A stretch of 64,000 nt of DNA, taken from positions 62,001 through 126,000 of the forward strand of contig CACHIV010000002.1 of the NCBI GenBank assembly GCA_902579985.1. Reading direction: 5' to 3'. Every line of letters begins with the position of its first letter. The first letter of the stretch is position 1. Below are positions 57,788-64,000 of the stretch, in pieces. The translations under genes were made by a program, and so were the position numbers. The notes under the pieces were generated by a model. The model made no database searches and had not been told where the DNA came from. It was given only the letters and a program-made list of their open reading frames with translations. The stretch comes from an uncultured Pelagibacteraceae bacterium (GTDB lineage Bacteria > Pseudomonadota > Alphaproteobacteria > Pelagibacterales > Pelagibacteraceae).

Positions 57788-58102
57788 TTATACAACAAAT
57801 ATTAAAAACCAATAAGAAGCTAATCCGGAAAAAATTGTCGCAAGAATACTTCTACTAAAAATTCCAACTCCCATAGCGATCATTGCTGCTAAAATTTTAG
57901 GATTATTCTCTAAGTGAATTAGCTCATCATTTTCTAGAAATATTGCTGGAAATATAATAGCTGGAAAAATTGCAGAAGGCACATAAGATAAAACTTCTCT
58001 TATCTTGTCATTAAACATTTCTTTTTTAAGTATAGCAATCATTGAAAACCTTGTTAAAAAAGTTATCAATCCACAATAAATAATTAAAGCCCAATCACTC
58101 AT
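57788..58102 (-). CDS. azlD: AzlD-family membrane protein
   Basis: 104 aa, about four helices. AzlD is the small partner of AzlC in branched-chain amino-acid export. Recognised by the start WALIIYCGLITFLTRFSMIA, LSYVPSAIFPAIIFPAIF and its place right after azlC. Overlaps azlC by four bases. Confidence 0.88.
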   Translation of the reverse strand: MSDWALIIYCGLITFLTRFSMIAILKKEMFNDKIREVLSYVPSAIFPAIIFPAIFLENDELIHLENNPKILAAMIAMGVGIFSRSILATIFSGLASYWFLIFVV

Positions 58103-58788
58103 TTTTTTATTATTTTTGTTAAAATTATTGCTATTAATAATCCTGTTAAAGCAGCTACTATTACATAAGCTTTATAGGGAATATAATTATATCCAAATGT
58201 AGATACTAAACCTGAGGTTATAATTACAATCACATTTATTATTTTTCTAAAGTCATTAACTAATAATGCTAAAAAAGTTAAAGGAACAGCAAAACTTAAC
58301 CCAAGTTTTTCTGGAATTGCTGATCCTAAAATAATTCCTAAAAAAGTTGTAGTTTGCCAAATTACCCAACAAGTAACTCCTCCACCAATTAAATGGTAAT
58401 ATTTATTCTTATGATTATTTTTCTTAAAATATTCATTTGATCTTGCAAAAGCTTGGTCAATTAAAAAATATGAAATAATAATTTTCCAAAATAATTTTAA
58501 ATCTGAAACATGTTCGGAGACTACTGCGCCATAAAGTAAATGCCTTGAGTTCACCGCTCCAACCGAGCTTATTATTACCAAAGATGAAGCCCCACCAGAA
58601 AATAACTGTAAAAGAACTATTTGAGATGCTCCACCAAAAATTATTAGTGACATTCCCATGGTTGCTAATGGACTAAAACCAATATCAATTGCTAAAATAC
58701 CAAATATTAAACCAAAAGGAACTACTGGTATCATTAATGGGCTCACATCAATGAGGCCTTTTAAAAAAATTTTAAAATTAGTTTTCAT
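58099..58788 (-). CDS. azlC: AzlC-family branched-chain amino-acid exporter subunit
   Basis: 229 aa, six or more helices. Motifs are PFGLIFGILAIDIGFSPL, GGASQIVLLQL and VNSRHLLYG, typical of AzlC/YgaZ. With AzlD it would form a branched-chain amino-acid (or related) exporter. Follows the iron ABC ATPase by 18 bases; functional link to iron is not obvious. Substrate is inference from family. Confidence 0.9.
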   Translation of the reverse strand: MKTNFKIFLKGLIDVSPLMIPVVPFGLIFGILAIDIGFSPLATMGMSLIIFGGASQIVLLQLFSGGASSLVIISSVGAVNSRHLLYGAVVSEHVSDLKLFWKIIISYFLIDQAFARSNEYFKKNNHKNKYYHLIGGGVTCWVIWQTTTFLGIILGSAIPEKLGLSFAVPLTFLALLVNDFRKIINVIVIITSGLVSTFGYNYIPYKAYVIVAALTGLLIAIILTKIIKK

Positions 58789-58806
58789 TTTTTGAAAAGC
58801 TTTTTA

Positions 58807-59868
58807 TTAAAAGCAAACTATATGATCAATATGAATTGGTCTTTTTATCCCAAATTTTTCATCTACTTCATGTTGGTGAATATGATGAGAATGCACAAAT
58901 ACTGGAATTAAAGTATTGCTAGGTGTTTTAAGAGTATATATAAAATTAGTACCTCTAAATTTTCTATCTACTACTTCTAACTTAAGATTACTTTTATCAT
59001 CATGTTCTAAATCTTCAGGTTGAAGTAATAACTGGACATTTGCACCCTTTGGATATTTTTTTATAAAATTTCCTTCAATCTTTCCTAGATCCCAATTTTC
59101 TAAGGTGTTTTCACTTGTTACTTTAGCAGGAATCAATATTCCTCTATTTAAAAAATTAACAACCTCAACAGAGTTTGGAAAATGGTAAACTTTATATGGA
59201 TCATCAAATTGTTTAAGTTCCTGATCTAAAATTATTCCACATTTTGAACCTAAATAAAATGCTTCATAAGAATCATGAGTAACAATTATTGTAGAAATTT
59301 TTAATTTATTTAATATTTTCTTTAACCTTACTTGTATCTCTTCCTTAAAACTTTGATCTACGTTTGATAATGGTTCGTCTAATAATAAAAGATCAGGCTG
59401 AGTAATTAAAGATCTTGCAAGAGAAGCTCTTTGAGCTTCACCAGCACTAATTTGATGAGGGTATTTATTCAATATTTGAAAGATATCTAATAAATCTACT
59501 ATTTCTTTTAATGTTATTTTTTTTTCATTTCTACCTTTGTTTCTCTCTGCTCCTAATAATATATTTTTTTCAACGGTGTAGTGTGGAAATAAACTGTTAT
59601 CTTGAAATGCAAGAGATATATTTCTATTTTCAGGACTAACATTGGTTTTTTTTGAAGATAAAGTTTTACCTTTTAGTTCTATTGAACCATTATTTATTTT
59701 TTCTAAACCTGCAATTGTTCTTAATATTGTAGTTTTTCCAATACCTGATGGACCTAGAAGACAAATAACGTCACCCTCATTTTTGATAGAAAAAGATACA
59801 TTCTTAACTTTAGTTTTGCCTCCAATATTAAAATCGACATTTTTTACTTCAAAAAAATTTTTAGTCAT
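58807..59868 (-). CDS. fbpC: Iron(III) ABC transporter ATP-binding protein
   Basis: 353 aa. Walker A GPSGIGKTT near residue 38, Walker B LLLLDEPLSNVD. The ABC signature is ISAGEAQRAS, with SAGEA instead of the common SGGQ. H-loop VTHDSYEA. The C-terminal TOBE-like domain (from about 240) is typical of FbpC/PotA-type ATPases. Overlaps fbpB by 8 bases and belongs to the fbpA-fbpB-fbpC unit. Confidence 0.9.
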   Translation of the reverse strand: MTKNFFEVKNVDFNIGGKTKVKNVSFSIKNEGDVICLLGPSGIGKTTILRTIAGLEKINNGSIELKGKTLSSKKTNVSPENRNISLAFQDNSLFPHYTVEKNILLGAERNKGRNEKKITLKEIVDLLDIFQILNKYPHQISAGEAQRASLARSLITQPDLLLLDEPLSNVDQSFKEEIQVRLKKILNKLKISTIIVTHDSYEAFYLGSKCGIILDQELKQFDDPYKVYHFPNSVEVVNFLNRGILIPAKVTSENTLENWDLGKIEGNFIKKYPKGANVQLLLQPEDLEHDDKSNLKLEVVDRKFRGTNFIYTLKTPSNTLIPVFVHSHHIHQHEVDEKFGIKRPIHIDHIVCF

Positions 59869-61486
59869 TTGTTTCCCTTAAAATATATTTTGAAGTGATT
59901 ATAATAAAGAAACTTGCGATTAAAATTAAAAATAATGAAGGAACAGCAGCAGCTTCTAATAGATCTTCTGACGCTGAAATATAGGCTGTAGTAGCAAAAG
60001 TCTCAAAATTAAAAGGTCTTAAAATTAAAGTTATAGGTAGTTCTCTTATAATCTCCAATGAAATCAAAATTACGATGAATAAAAGAGAATTTCTTAAAAA
60101 TGGAATATGAATATTCATGAATGTCTTTTTTTTAGAATATCCAAGTAGATAAGCACTTTCATCAACTGAAATATTTATTTTTTCATATCCAGATTTTATT
60201 CCATTAAAAGCTAAAGAATAAAATCTTATAAAGTAAACTAAAACCAAACCTAGAATTGAACCGATAAATATTTTTTTTATAGATAAAAAGCCAAACAATT
60301 TAATTATATTTTCATCAAACCAAGCAATAAAAGTAATAAAAGCAATAGCTAATATTACTCCAGGTATAGCATATCCAGAGATTGATAAAGTAGAAAAAAT
60401 ATTCAAAATAGTATTATTTGAAACTCTATTTCCATAATTAGATATCAAAGAAAATATTATCAAAACTAAACTCGATAAACTAACCAAATAAATTGTATTT
60501 ATAAAAAGTTCGATAATTTGTAAATCTAATAAATTTTCAGGAAATTTAATTGTCCAATATAACATTTGCATTAGTGGAAATAAAAAACTCATAAAAAAAA
60601 TAAAAGAACAAAATATAAATGCAAAAAAAGATTTTTTTCCAGAAAGTTTAATTTTTTCTTTTTGTTTAAATCCACTTCTAGTATTAAAATGATATTTTGC
60701 TTTTTTTCTAGATAAGTTTTCTAATATAAATAATGTAAATATAAATAATAACAAAAAAAAAGATATTCGATTAGCAAAAGCTAAATCATCAAAAGTTATC
60801 CAAGAGTTATAAATGCCAGTCGTAAGGGTGTTAATAGAGAAAAAATCAACAGCGCCAAATTCGGCTAAAGTTTCCATTGCTACTAAGGACAAACCAGCAA
60901 CAATTGCAGGACGTGCAGCAGGTAATATAATTTTATAAAAAGATTTAAATTTTGAAAAGCCTAGATTTTTTCCTAAATCAATTAAATTTTGTGATTGATA
61001 TAAAAATGATGCTCTAGCAAGAATATATACATATGCAAACAAAGAAAAAGTAATTGATGTTATAGCCCCAAACATATCATCAAACTTTGGAATATTTTGG
61101 TTATAATTTCCATCTCCAAATAAATTTTTTAGTATAGTGTAAGCGGTTCCATAGTTTTCAAAAAAAGCTGTCAATGAATATGCGTATATATAAGGTGGTA
61201 CCGCAAAAGATAAAATCAAAGCCCATTTAAAAAAATCACTACAAGGAAATTTAAAAAAAGATACTAAGTATGCTGATCCAGTGCCTAATATAAATGTAAA
61301 TAATAATACACTTAACAACAAAACTAGTGAATTTAAAATATACTCAACCAAGAAAGTATTTTTTAAAATTTCATAATAGTTAGATGTATTTTCAAAAAAA
61401 CTTGTAAAAACTGTCACTATTGGAATAGATACAAATATAGAAATTATAAGTGACAAAAAAAACCAAACATTTAAATTTTTAAACAT
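59861..61486 (-). CDS. fbpB: Iron(III) ABC transporter permease
   Basis: 541 aa, a fused double permease with about twelve helices. Each half carries an EAA-like loop: the first reads LGFSKFKSFYKIILPAARPAI, the second LGYSKKKTFMNIHIPFLRNS. This is the FbpB/SfuB layout for ferric-ion import. Forty bases separate it from the small upstream ORF. Confidence 0.92.
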   Translation of the reverse strand: MFKNLNVWFFLSLIISIFVSIPIVTVFTSFFENTSNYYEILKNTFLVEYILNSLVLLLSVLLFTFILGTGSAYLVSFFKFPCSDFFKWALILSFAVPPYIYAYSLTAFFENYGTAYTILKNLFGDGNYNQNIPKFDDMFGAITSITFSLFAYVYILARASFLYQSQNLIDLGKNLGFSKFKSFYKIILPAARPAIVAGLSLVAMETLAEFGAVDFFSINTLTTGIYNSWITFDDLAFANRISFFLLLFIFTLFILENLSRKKAKYHFNTRSGFKQKEKIKLSGKKSFFAFIFCSFIFFMSFLFPLMQMLYWTIKFPENLLDLQIIELFINTIYLVSLSSLVLIIFSLISNYGNRVSNNTILNIFSTLSISGYAIPGVILAIAFITFIAWFDENIIKLFGFLSIKKIFIGSILGLVLVYFIRFYSLAFNGIKSGYEKINISVDESAYLLGYSKKKTFMNIHIPFLRNSLLFIVILISLEIIRELPITLILRPFNFETFATTAYISASEDLLEAAAVPSLFLILIASFFIIITSKYILRETND

Positions 61487-61526
61487 GTTGGGGATTTATA
61501 TATTAATATATCTTTTAAAAATAGAT

Positions 61527-61712
61527 TTACTCTTTACCATTAAGGTATTCTAGGCATTTTTCAGGCATAGTTTGTTCATATGGATCATTATCAGATCCCT
61601 CATTATTTATACCTGGCTCTTCCCACCATTTTTCAATAATTCCATCATTAATCACTGCCATATATCTCCAGCTTCTATTACCAAATCCCTTATTTTCTTT
61701 CAAAATCAACAT
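61527..61712 (-). pseudogene. Peroxiredoxin C-terminal fragment (Prx5-like remnant or small protein)
   Basis: 61 aa. The sequence LKENKGFGNRSWRYMAVINDG followed by VIEKWW-like IIEKWWEEPG and DPYEQTMPEKCLEYL resembles the C-terminal third of Prx5-type peroxiredoxins. The thioredoxin-fold front half with the peroxidatic cysteine is missing, and a stop lies four codons upstream of the ATG. The reading frame itself is intact. Sits between fbpA (19-base gap) and fbpB in an iron-regulated operon. Either a decaying remnant or a retained short protein; no function is claimed. Confidence 0.6.
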
Positions 61713-61731
61713 TAAATAAATTCTTTTTCAT

Positions 61732-62760
61732 TTACTTCCAACCAGCAGCAGTCATTACTTCTAATGCATCTGCCTGTTTAGCTCCATAACTAGAAACTTT
61801 TGTTTTAAGATCTTGTTTAAAATCTAATCCAATATTGTTTACTACTAATGGATTTGCTGAAACACCTGAAATCATCGGAAATTCAAATGTATTATTAACA
61901 AAATGTTCTTGAGATTCTTTTGTTAATAAAAATTCAACAAGTTTAATTGCATTTGCTTTATTAGGAGCACCTTTTACTAAAGCAGCACAACTGATATTCA
62001 TGTGTGTTCCTCTATCATTTTGATTTGGAAAGAATGCTTTAACTTTTTTAGCTGCTTCTTGTTGTTCAGCACCTTTTTTACCAGACAACATTAATGCTAA
62101 ATAGTAAGTATTAGCTACAGCAATATCAGCTTCTCCAGCTGCAACTGCCATAATCTGTGCTCTATCGTTACCTTTTGGTGTTCTTGCCATATTTGCAACA
62201 ACTCCTTTGGCCCATTCAGCTGTAGCTTTTTTTCCATTATTCTTTACTAATGAAGCTACTAAAGATTTGTTATAAATATTGCTTGATTTTCTAATTACTA
62301 ATCTGCCTTTCCATTTTGGATCTGCTAAACTTTCATAAGTCAAACCTGATAATTCAGCGCCACTAACTCTTTCTGGTGCATAATAAACTATCCTTGCTCT
62401 TTTAGCGATACCTGTCCAATGTGAAGTTCTAAAATTTGGCGTAACAGCTGCTTTAATAGCAGCAGATGTTAAACCGCCTTGAGTCATTCCTTTTGCTTTA
62501 AATGCTCCGCATCTTCCAGCATCAGCTGTGATATAAAGATCTGCAGACGAGTCTGCTCCTTCTTTAATCATTCTTTTTTCAAGAGCTCCTGCTTTACCAT
62601 TAATAAGATTTACTTTAATTCCAGTTTTATTTGTAAACTTACTATAAAGCTCAGCATCAGCTTTATAATGTCTTGCATTAAAAACATTAACTTCATTTGC
62701 GACTGCAAAAACAGACGTTAATAAAGCCATAATTAATGCTAAAATTGATATTTTTTTCAT
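61732..62760 (-). CDS. fbpA: Iron(III) ABC transporter substrate-binding protein
   Basis: 342 aa periplasmic protein. Signal peptide of about 21 residues (ISILALIMALLTSVFAVA). The ferric-binding family N-terminus NVFNARHYKADAELYSKF and the C-terminal iron-site tyrosines in VANTYYLALM are visible. With fbpB and fbpC it imports ferric iron across the inner membrane. First gene after the Fur-like boxes. SD-like AAGG shortly before the ATG. This protein is less AT-biased in amino-acid use (many alanines/glycines) than its neighbours, consistent with high expression. Confidence 0.94.
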   Translation of the reverse strand: MKKISILALIMALLTSVFAVANEVNVFNARHYKADAELYSKFTNKTGIKVNLINGKAGALEKRMIKEGADSSADLYITADAGRCGAFKAKGMTQGGLTSAAIKAAVTPNFRTSHWTGIAKRARIVYYAPERVSGAELSGLTYESLADPKWKGRLVIRKSSNIYNKSLVASLVKNNGKKATAEWAKGVVANMARTPKGNDRAQIMAVAAGEADIAVANTYYLALMLSGKKGAEQQEAAKKVKAFFPNQNDRGTHMNISCAALVKGAPNKANAIKLVEFLLTKESQEHFVNNTFEFPMISGVSANPLVVNNIGLDFKQDLKTKVSSYGAKQADALEVMTAAGWK

Positions 62761-62776
62761 TTCTACCTTTTTGTTA

Positions 62777-62821
62777 ATTGTATTTGAGAATGATAACTAT
62801 TCTCAATGAGAATGATTATCA
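62777..62821 (-). promoter_or_regulatory. fbpA promoter with tandem Fur-type boxes
   Basis: Two adjacent 15-mers resemble the 7-1-7 Fur repeat TGATAATnATTATCA. TGAGAATGATTATCA (62807-62821) differs at one position; TGATAACTATTCTCA (62791-62805) differs at two. Together they form a long imperfect palindrome. A promoter on the minus strand, TTGAGA (62801-62806), 18 bases, TACAAT (62777-62782), overlaps the boxes, so a bound repressor would block it. Fur-type iron repression is inferred from the sequence. Confidence 0.75.
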
Positions 62822-62869
62822 ATTGCAACATATGTCGCACCTAGTTTGGGCTTTAAAATAAATAAATGC

Positions 62870-63163
62870 TTACGCTAAAATAAGTATAAGTAAATGACTC
62901 AAAAAAGACATGAATACTGTAAAACCGACAAAAAAATTACAATACATTAAAGAAACAGTTCTATTTCTAATCCTTCTCATTCTAACAAAAGGCTTATCAT
63001 CAAGATCAGAAATATCTCTTTTGCCGACAACCTTATAATCATAAGTCCAACGCCAAATTGAATCACCGAAACGTTCATCTGTGTTATTATAATATACTAT
63101 CCAAGCAACAATATATTGATGAAGTAGATAAAGTATAATTAAAAGTAAAATACTTATAATCAT
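62870..63163 (-). CDS. Hypothetical two-helix membrane protein
   Basis: 97 aa, not recognised. A hydrophobic helix at residues 2-24 (ISILLLIILYLLHQYIVAW) and another at about 72-96 bracket a polar middle with many aromatic and charged residues (NNTDERFGDSIWRWTYDYK, then RMRRIRNRT). The positive-rich segment before helix 2 favours that loop being cytoplasmic. No enzyme motif. Lies between aceA and the Fur-controlled iron operon, on the same strand. Confidence 0.65.
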   Translation of the reverse strand: MIISILLLIILYLLHQYIVAWIVYYNNTDERFGDSIWRWTYDYKVVGKRDISDLDDKPFVRMRRIRNRTVSLMYCNFFVGFTVFMSFLSHLLILILA

Positions 63164-63218
63164 GATTATATTAAATCATATTTATAAGGTGTAATCAAAT
63201 TATAATAAATTATTTTTA

Positions 63219-64000
63219 CTAAAATTGTTCAGACTCGGTTGAGCCTTTCATTGCAGTTGTAGAACTTTTTCCACTACTTATAGTATTTGAAACTGCATCA
63301 AAATAAGAAGTACCAACTTCTCTTTGATGTTTTACACTTGTGTATCCATCTTTCTCCCGGGCAAATTCTAATTCTTGAATTTTTGAGTACGCAGCCATGC
63401 CTTCATTTTTATATTTTTTAGCTAGTTCAAAAACTGCAATATTTTGTGTATGAAAACCTGCTAGAGTAATAAATTGAAACTTATAACCCATTTCACTAAT
63501 TTTTTTCTGAAATGTGGCTATTTCAGAATCTGATAAATGTTTTTTCCAATTAAAAGAAGGAGAACAATTGTATGCAAGTAATTTTCCTGGAAATTTTTTA
63601 TGTATCGCATCTGCAAACTTTTTTGCTTCTTCTAAATTAGGTGATGCAGTTTCACACCAAATTAAATCTGAATACGTAGCATAAGCTAAACCCCTGGAAA
63701 TTGCTTGATCAATTCCATGTTTAACATAGTAAAAACCTTCTGGAGACCTCTCTCCAGTTAAAAATGATTTATCATTTTCATCATGATCATTAGTTATTAA
63801 CTTTGCTGCATTTGCGTCTGTTCTCGCAAGAATAATTAATGGCACATTGGCAATATCAGCTGCTAATCTTGCAGCTTTTAAATTTTTGATCATAGTGCTA
63901 GTTGGAACTAAAACTTTGCCACCCATGTGACCACATTTTTTTTCACTAGCTAATTGATCTTCAAAATGAACTCCGGCTGCTCCAGCTTTGATAAATTTTT
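63219..64000 (-). CDS. aceA: Isocitrate lyase, 5' end outside the window
   Basis: Cleaves isocitrate to glyoxylate and succinate in the glyoxylate shunt. The ORF track starts at an internal methionine (63926), but the frame continues to base 64000 and encodes [20 protein letters not shown], with the catalytic KKCGH motif. The C-terminal part has [43 protein letters not shown] and the terminal GSTESEQF typical of the family. About 260 C-terminal codons are in the window. Confidence 0.97.
   Translation of the reverse strand, partial: KFIKAGAAGVHFEDQLASEKKCGHMGGKVLVPTSTMIKNLKAARLAADIANVPLIILARTDANAAKLITNDHDENDKSFLTGERSPEGFYYVKHGIDQAISRGLAYATYSDLIWCETASPNLEEAKKFADAIHKKFPGKLLAYNCSPSFNWKKHLSDSEIATFQKKISEMGYKFQFITLAGFHTQNIAVFELAKKYKNEGMAAYSKIQELEFAREKDGYTSVKHQREVGTSYFDAVSNTISSGKSSTTAMKGSTESEQF

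Noticed and set aside
63165-63170. TATAAT one base upstream of the hypothetical membrane protein ATG
   Set aside because: A transcript from it would begin inside the ORF, with no usable internal start. In DNA this AT-rich, isolated TATAAT matches are expected by chance.
1-64000. CRISPR arrays, insertion sequences, prophage or defence genes
   Set aside because: No spaced direct repeats, transposase, integrase or defence-family motifs were seen on reading; almost all DNA is assigned to conserved housekeeping genes.

Overview
This window looks like part of a streamlined marine alphaproteobacterial genome of the SAR11 / 'Candidatus Pelagibacter' type. The evidence is strong A+T richness (lysine/asparagine/isoleucine-rich proteins), almost no intergenic DNA, many 1-17 base gene overlaps, very short regulatory regions, alphaproteobacterial gene orders (nuoA-N followed by birA-coaX-rnj-proS-lolC-lolD-dnaE; purL-bolA-grxD), and a GC-rich structured leader in front of rpsB of the kind described for Pelagibacter. 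The assignment rests on gene content and style; no database search was run. I see no mobile element, phage, CRISPR array, rRNA gene or obvious recent transfer.

Layout. (1) 1-7950, minus strand: a translation/envelope operon, rpsB-tsf-frr-uppS-cdsA-dxr-bamA-ompH-fabZ, with pyrH, rseP and lpxD missing from their usual slots and a candidate S2 autoregulatory leader at the front. (2) 7954-31534, minus strand: the complete 14-gene complex I operon nuoA-N running into birA, coaX, rnj, proS, lolC, lolD and dnaE. tRNA-Asp and tRNA-Val sit just upstream behind a clear sigma70-type promoter. (3) 31863-34387, minus strand: a membrane-anchored PQQ-type sugar dehydrogenase, a gamma-glutamylcyclotransferase-like protein and a CinA/MoaB-fold protein. 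(4) 34408-41632, plus strand: sfsA-map-purB-purC-purS-purQ-purL-bolA-grxD, i.e. purine biosynthesis ending in an iron-sulfur/redox pair. (5) 41637-51515, minus strand: rpsD with its own promoter, then (in transcription order) a stand-alone GlmU acetyltransferase domain, glmS, class II DAHP synthase, nadE, cysS, cimA, a DUF1989 protein and a TrmJ-like methyltransferase. (6) 51587-55847, plus strand: a phosphoglycolate-phosphatase-like HAD protein and the methylcitrate-cycle genes prpD-prpB-prpC. (7) 55851-57292: an ETHE1-type persulfide dioxygenase divergent from a 1-Cys peroxiredoxin with a near-consensus promoter. (8) 57413-62760, minus strand: an iron(III) ABC transporter (fbpA, fbpB, fbpC) behind a double Fur-like box, with a 61-codon peroxiredoxin C-terminal remnant inserted between fbpA and fbpB, followed by azlC, azlD and a periplasmic thioredoxin. 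(9) 62870-64000, minus strand: an unknown two-helix membrane protein and the 3' part of isocitrate lyase.

How it fits together. Respiration (complex I), oxidation of propionyl units (prpDBC), the glyoxylate shunt (aceA), purine and amino-acid precursor synthesis, envelope assembly and iron uptake are packed into a few long transcription units. The most interesting points are small: the rpsB leader with a possible RBS-sequestering pairing, a perfect inverted repeat shared by the 3' coding ends of prpC and the convergent dioxygenase gene, a probable leaderless sfsA transcript, a TTG-started prpD, domain-reduced BirA and GlmU proteins, the peroxiredoxin tail in the iron operon, and the missing operon members. 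I found no clear evidence for a large new system such as a defence island or biosynthetic cluster.
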